Origin: Eubacterium sp.
GTDB taxonomy: Bacteria > Bacillota > Clostridia > Lachnospirales > Lachnospiraceae
Assembly: GCA_003486385.1 (NCBI GenBank)
Contig: DNFT01000101.1
Coordinates: 1 to 8,925, forward strand
Reading direction: 5' to 3'
Length of the DNA: 8,925 bases
Positions 6,931 through 8,925 of this stretch are shown piece by piece. Both the position numbers and the translations under genes were made by a program. The notes beneath the pieces are model-generated. The model did not search any database. It was not told the DNA's origin and worked only from the letters and a program-made list of their open reading frames with translations. Numbering within the stretch: the stretch's first letter is position 1; every line of letters starts with the position of its first letter.

Positions 6931-7404
6931 TTGCCATATAAGGTTGCAGTAGCTGATGGCGAAAAATACATGAGCAATGGAGAGATATCTTGTATTAATA
7001 ATATTCTGGTGACAAAATCATCCGAAATCAAGGAAGTAGAAGAGTGCTATAATGCTTTGTTGAAACTATATCAAAATGATGATATGATTATGAATTTTCT
7101 CAGCATGTACGAATTTGTGATGCAACCGGTTGCAAGCTATTGTGGAAATTGTGGAAAATATGATGATTCGGACAACATCGAGAATACTATATTTGTAAAC
7201 ACTATGATGAATAGGCGATTGACCATTGTTCCAAAAGTCATATACTGCCTTTTATGGAATAACATTCAAAGAGAGCGAAAAAATATTTCACAAAAATGCG
7301 ACATGGATAAGGAACTGGAATTAAGAAAATGTTTAATCTTGAATGATATCGCTAAAAACTATTTAAATTATAAATTTATAGGCAATATCATTCAAGAAAA
7401 ATAG
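6931..7404 (+). pseudogene. C-terminal part of the double-HTH regulator in the -1 frame
   Basis: This frame is open from 6847 to 7404. The only candidate start (TTG 6931) has no convincing ribosome site, so independent translation is doubtful. A -1 shift at the A5 run (codon AAA 6875-6877 to AGA 6877-6879) joins it to the upstream protein as ...MRKEK-RISDLEFVE. The result is a continuous helical C-terminal domain of about 175 residues. It contains YCGNCGK, a single CxxC, and many hydrophobic helices, as expected for the second TPR-like sensor half. It ends 3 bases before the convergent peptide gene. Loss by a single-base deletion is the simplest explanation; programmed frameshifting or a sequencing error cannot be excluded. 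Confidence 0.65.
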
Positions 7405-7407
7405 ATT

Positions 7408-7587
7408 TTATATGTAATTCATATAATCAGGCTCTTCATCCGCAAGCGTATTCACCTCAGAATCATAATTAACTCCCGACTCATCAATTGCGATTTTTCC
7501 GAATGGAAGTACAATTGTAATAAGTGCAAGACATGCTGTGAGCATAACGGCGGATGAACTGATTTTTGATAATAAATTTTTCTTCAT
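7408..7587 (-). CDS. Small exported peptide, candidate signalling-peptide precursor
   Basis: A 59-residue protein with a basic start (MKKNLLSK), a hydrophobic segment (about 11-30) and an acidic hydrophilic tail (32-59: ten Asp or Glu residues, ending YMNYI). This is the shape of secreted pheromone precursors such as Phr peptides, although no family is recognised. LTAC (16-19) formally fits a lipobox, but the hydrophobic stretch continues beyond the cysteine, so a lipoprotein is less likely. The start is MKK at 7585-7587 because AGGAGG (complement of 7600-7605) lies upstream, with a rather long 12-base spacing; the upstream in-frame ATG overlaps that site. The gene converges on the regulator with a 3-base gap and has its own promoter (7694-7722). 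The position next to an HTH-TPR-like regulator suggests a peptide-sensor pair; this is inference. Confidence 0.65.
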   Translation of the reverse strand: MKKNLLSKISSSAVMLTACLALITIVLPFGKIAIDESGVNYDSEVNTLADEEPDYMNYI

Positions 7588-7630
7588 AATAATATGTAAC
7601 CTCCTATAATACATAAAGCTTCTAAAGTTA

Positions 7631-7682
7631 CAGGGAAGGATATCGGTAAAATAAGGTGAAAGCCTTTGTAGGGTCCCTCCCT
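7631..7682 (-). other. Stem in the leader of the peptide gene
   Basis: On the minus-strand RNA, 7682-7674 pairs with 7639-7631 over 9 bp including one G-U pair. On the plus-strand RNA the same position is an A-C mismatch, which favours the minus transcript. It lies in the approximately 100-base leader between the predicted start point (about 7687) and the peptide ribosome site. No known riboswitch was recognised. Confidence 0.35.
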
Positions 7683-7693
7683 GAACACCTTAA

Positions 7694-7722
7694 ATTATAG
7701 GAGTGTTGACGTGCGCTGTGAC
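7694..7722 (-). promoter_or_regulatory. Promoter of the small peptide gene
   Basis: On the minus strand GTCACA (complement of 7717-7722) is 17 bases from a perfect TATAAT (complement of 7694-7699). Transcription should begin near 7687. The -35 box overlaps the outer edge of the palindrome at 7718-7768. Confidence 0.65.
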
Positions 7723-7768
7723 CTGCCAGAGTTGTCATAAATAAAATATGACAACTCTGGCAGGTTAC
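7718..7768. promoter_or_regulatory. Palindromic operator candidate between divergent promoters
   Basis: Arms 7718-7739 and 7747-7768 match over 22 positions with only one G-T pair, around a 7-base AT-rich centre. The centre, 7743, is equally far (46.5 bases) from the -10 boxes of the two divergent promoters. The outer ends overlap both -35 boxes. There is no adequate T tract on either side, so a terminator role is unlikely. It is well placed for one dimeric regulator to control both genes; the neighbouring HTH regulator is the obvious candidate, by inference only. Confidence 0.65.
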
Positions 7769-7792
7769 TTTTGTACCAAACTGTGGGATAAT
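7764..7792 (+). promoter_or_regulatory. Promoter of the HEPN-like gene
   Basis: TGG precedes GATAAT (7787-7792), an extended -10 element. The -35 position at 17-base spacing is GTTACT (7764-7769), the mirror image of the peptide promoter's -35 apart from sequence differences. Transcription should start near 7799, just before the structured leader. Confidence 0.55.
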
Positions 7793-7813
7793 ATATTTTA
7801 GAATAATTCGATG

Positions 7814-7959
7814 TATGATGTTGAGGTCAAAGTTTGAAAAAACATTTTCAAACTACTTATTGGTGGCAGTACTGTAAGCAATGCTTGTAGTATGCAGGGG
7901 TAAAAATACGCTGATTTAATGTACAAGTGCATAGCACATGTTTTGCCCCCAACATCATG
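7814..7959 (+). ncRNA. Structured leader or palindromic repeat before the HEPN-like gene
   Basis: The ends pair: 7815-7823 with 7950-7958 is a perfect 9-bp stem, continued inward to about 7833/7940 with two mismatches. Inside are a perfect 10-bp hairpin with a 4-base loop (7831-7840 with 7845-7854) and a hairpin 7866-7879 with 7883-7895 containing G-U pairs. GGGGTAAAA (7897-7905) can also pair with TTTTGCCCC (7941-7949), competing with the outer stem, so alternative folds are possible. It lies between the promoter and the ribosome site (7986-7989). Parts recur at 8824-8875. It may be a regulatory leader, a separate RNA or a palindromic repeat; no known RNA family was recognised. Confidence 0.5.
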
Positions 7960-7995
7960 TATTCCAAATTAAATAAAATATATATGGAGATTATT

Positions 7996-8799
7996 ATGGA
8001 GAGTCTTATAAGGTATGTAGCTACGGAATGTAGGTATGAAATAGAGAGTTACACACAGTATGTAAAGGATATATGCAGCCGTCTTGAGAGCAGAGGAATG
8101 ATAAGCTATATGTTGTCCGAGCCTTCATGCACGAAGAAGGTAGCGCAGCTTCCTGATTCTGGGGGAAGGCGGATATCGTATGAGATTATGTACAGCATTG
8201 CAATATGTGGAATATCGTATACATGGTATATAGATATGGATTTCTTTGAAAGACAGACGGGTACTGAGCTTAGAATCAACATTAATTCCAAGACTTATTT
8301 ATTGGGCATTGAGGATGGGTACATGCTGAAGCTGCAGCAGGTTATAGAAGATTGTATAGGAAGTGACTGGGGAACATTTGTGAGAATCGTGGATGCGTAC
8401 AGTGACATGCTGAATACTTTGCTATATCCGGATTTTCACAGGGTGGAAAATTCATGCAGGCGGCTTGTGTCGGGGATTATGACAAATGTATATGGAGCGA
8501 TGTGGTGGAAGAACGGCGAAAGCAGTAGCAGTGGAGATTTTGCGGTATGGGATGATACGGTTTTTGGCATGAATATAATGGACTTTGAGAAGATAATGAC
8601 CTCCGAGTGGGAACACACATTTTCGCGGTATTTACCGGAGGATTATATGGATAATTTTCATAAACTGGCAGATGGCTATCGTATGGTTTTGCACAACCAT
8701 AGAAGTGATAAGAAATTTTACATGGATATGAAAAAGATAATTGAAACGATTAACAGAGAGACAGTCACAAGGCTGTGGGATATTGAGGATAAAATATAG
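7996..8799 (+). CDS. Unknown protein with HEPN-like C-terminal domain
   Basis: A 267-residue soluble protein of unrecognised family. The first 120 residues give no known domain. From about 140 on, the pattern resembles HEPN-type domains of abortive-infection and Swt1-like proteins. It has LLYPDFHRVENSCRRLVSGI (142-161), YGAMWW (166-171), and a spacer ending in F197-EKIM-TSEWEHTF. It closes with YRMVLHNHRSD (228-238), where R229 and H235 fit the R-x4-6-H motif of HEPN ribonucleases. Many such proteins cut RNA in defence or toxin systems; activity here is unproven and the motif departs from the common RNxxAH form. The start is ATG 7996, 6 bases after GGAG (7986-7989); the longer frame from GTG 7927 would run through the structured leader and is rejected. 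It has its own promoter and no cotranscribed antitoxin gene was seen. Confidence 0.6.
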   Translation: MESLIRYVATECRYEIESYTQYVKDICSRLESRGMISYMLSEPSCTKKVAQLPDSGGRRISYEIMYSIAICGISYTWYIDMDFFERQTGTELRININSKTYLLGIEDGYMLKLQQVIEDCIGSDWGTFVRIVDAYSDMLNTLLYPDFHRVENSCRRLVSGIMTNVYGAMWWKNGESSSSGDFAVWDDTVFGMNIMDFEKIMTSEWEHTFSRYLPEDYMDNFHKLADGYRMVLHNHRSDKKFYMDMKKIIETINRETVTRLWDIEDKI

Positions 8800-8823
8800 A
8801 AAAACGGATATGTACATTTTTAT

Positions 8824-8875
8824 TATGATGTTGGGGTCAAAACATGCCAACTTAATTTACGAGTGTATAACGTAT
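8824..8875 (+). repeat. Diverged second copy of the leader repeat
   Basis: 8824-8846 matches the reverse complement of 7937-7959 at 21 of 23 positions. 8833-8875 matches 7897-7939 in direct orientation at about 31 of 43 positions, with 10 of 12 differences being transitions. It starts 25 bases after the HEPN-like gene stop. The rest of the window (8876-8925) holds nothing recognised; the element may continue beyond the end. Confidence 0.6.
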
Positions 8876-8925
8876 TATATTTATGCATATCAGCTCCGTT
8901 GTACGAAGCAAGATGTTCTAAGAAC

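Noticed and set aside
7588..7614. Longer 68-residue form of the small peptide
   Set aside because: Its ATG precedes and its codons run through the AGGAGG site; the MKK start gives a normal export-type N-terminus.
7652..7692. Seven-bp stem TAAGGTG/CACCTTA as part of a pseudoknotted riboswitch
   Set aside because: Its outer arm overlaps the predicted transcription start of the minus-strand transcript, so most of it would be missing from the RNA, and no riboswitch consensus fits.
7718..7768. Bidirectional intrinsic terminator
   Set aside because: No T tract follows in either direction, and its position relative to the two promoters fits an operator better.
7927..7995. GTG start giving a 290-residue HEPN-like protein
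   Set aside because: The extra 23 codons lie on the inverted repeat of the leader and have no ribosome site; ATG 7996 has GGAG at proper spacing.
7984..7999. Sixteen bases identical to the glmM start region (3749-3764)
   Set aside because: The shared stretch is just a ribosome site, an AT spacer and ATGG; coincidence or a common initiation context explains it.

Overview
The window looks like chromosomal DNA of a gut Clostridia bacterium, most likely Lachnospiraceae (Roseburia, Butyrivibrio, Coprococcus or Eubacterium-like). This rests on moderate to low GC, AGGAGG-type ribosome binding sites, consensus -10 boxes, and the character of the GlmM and GDP-fucose synthase proteins. The genus is inference. 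Two housekeeping or envelope-sugar genes, GDP-L-fucose synthase (55-999) and phosphoglucosamine mutase glmM (3761-5149), use visibly richer codons. Between and after them lie more AT-rich accessory genes.

Region 1 (1-1425): a palindromic repeat, fcl, a strong hairpin, a decayed IS3-type transposase fragment on the minus strand, then a near-consensus promoter whose -10 box lies inside a nested palindrome. Region 2 (1426-3521): a two-gene AbiEi/AbiEii-type (type IV) toxin-antitoxin operon with a 7-base overlap, followed by a long hairpin and a probable broken gene end. Region 3 (3539-5392): a terminator, glmM, three tandem 38-39 bp repeats that begin inside the last codons of glmM, and a terminator.

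Region 4 (5400-8925) is the most interesting. A regulator with two separate HTH domains, each followed by helical repeats (5441-6892), is cut by a -1 frameshift from its own C-terminal part (open to 7404). Tail to tail with it, 3 bases away, is a 59-residue peptide gene with an export-type N-terminus and an acidic tail. Divergent from the peptide gene is an unknown protein with a HEPN-like C-terminus (7996-8799). The two divergent promoters sit exactly symmetrically around a 22-bp-arm palindrome. The HEPN gene also has a long structured leader, and a diverged copy of parts of that leader lies just downstream of the gene.

Working hypothesis (inference): region 4 is a peptide-regulator cell-communication module of RRNPP-like layout, controlling or linked to a HEPN-type effector through the shared palindromic operator. 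The regulator frameshift may mean the module is decaying, or that it is subject to recoding. No tRNA, rRNA or CRISPR array was seen.
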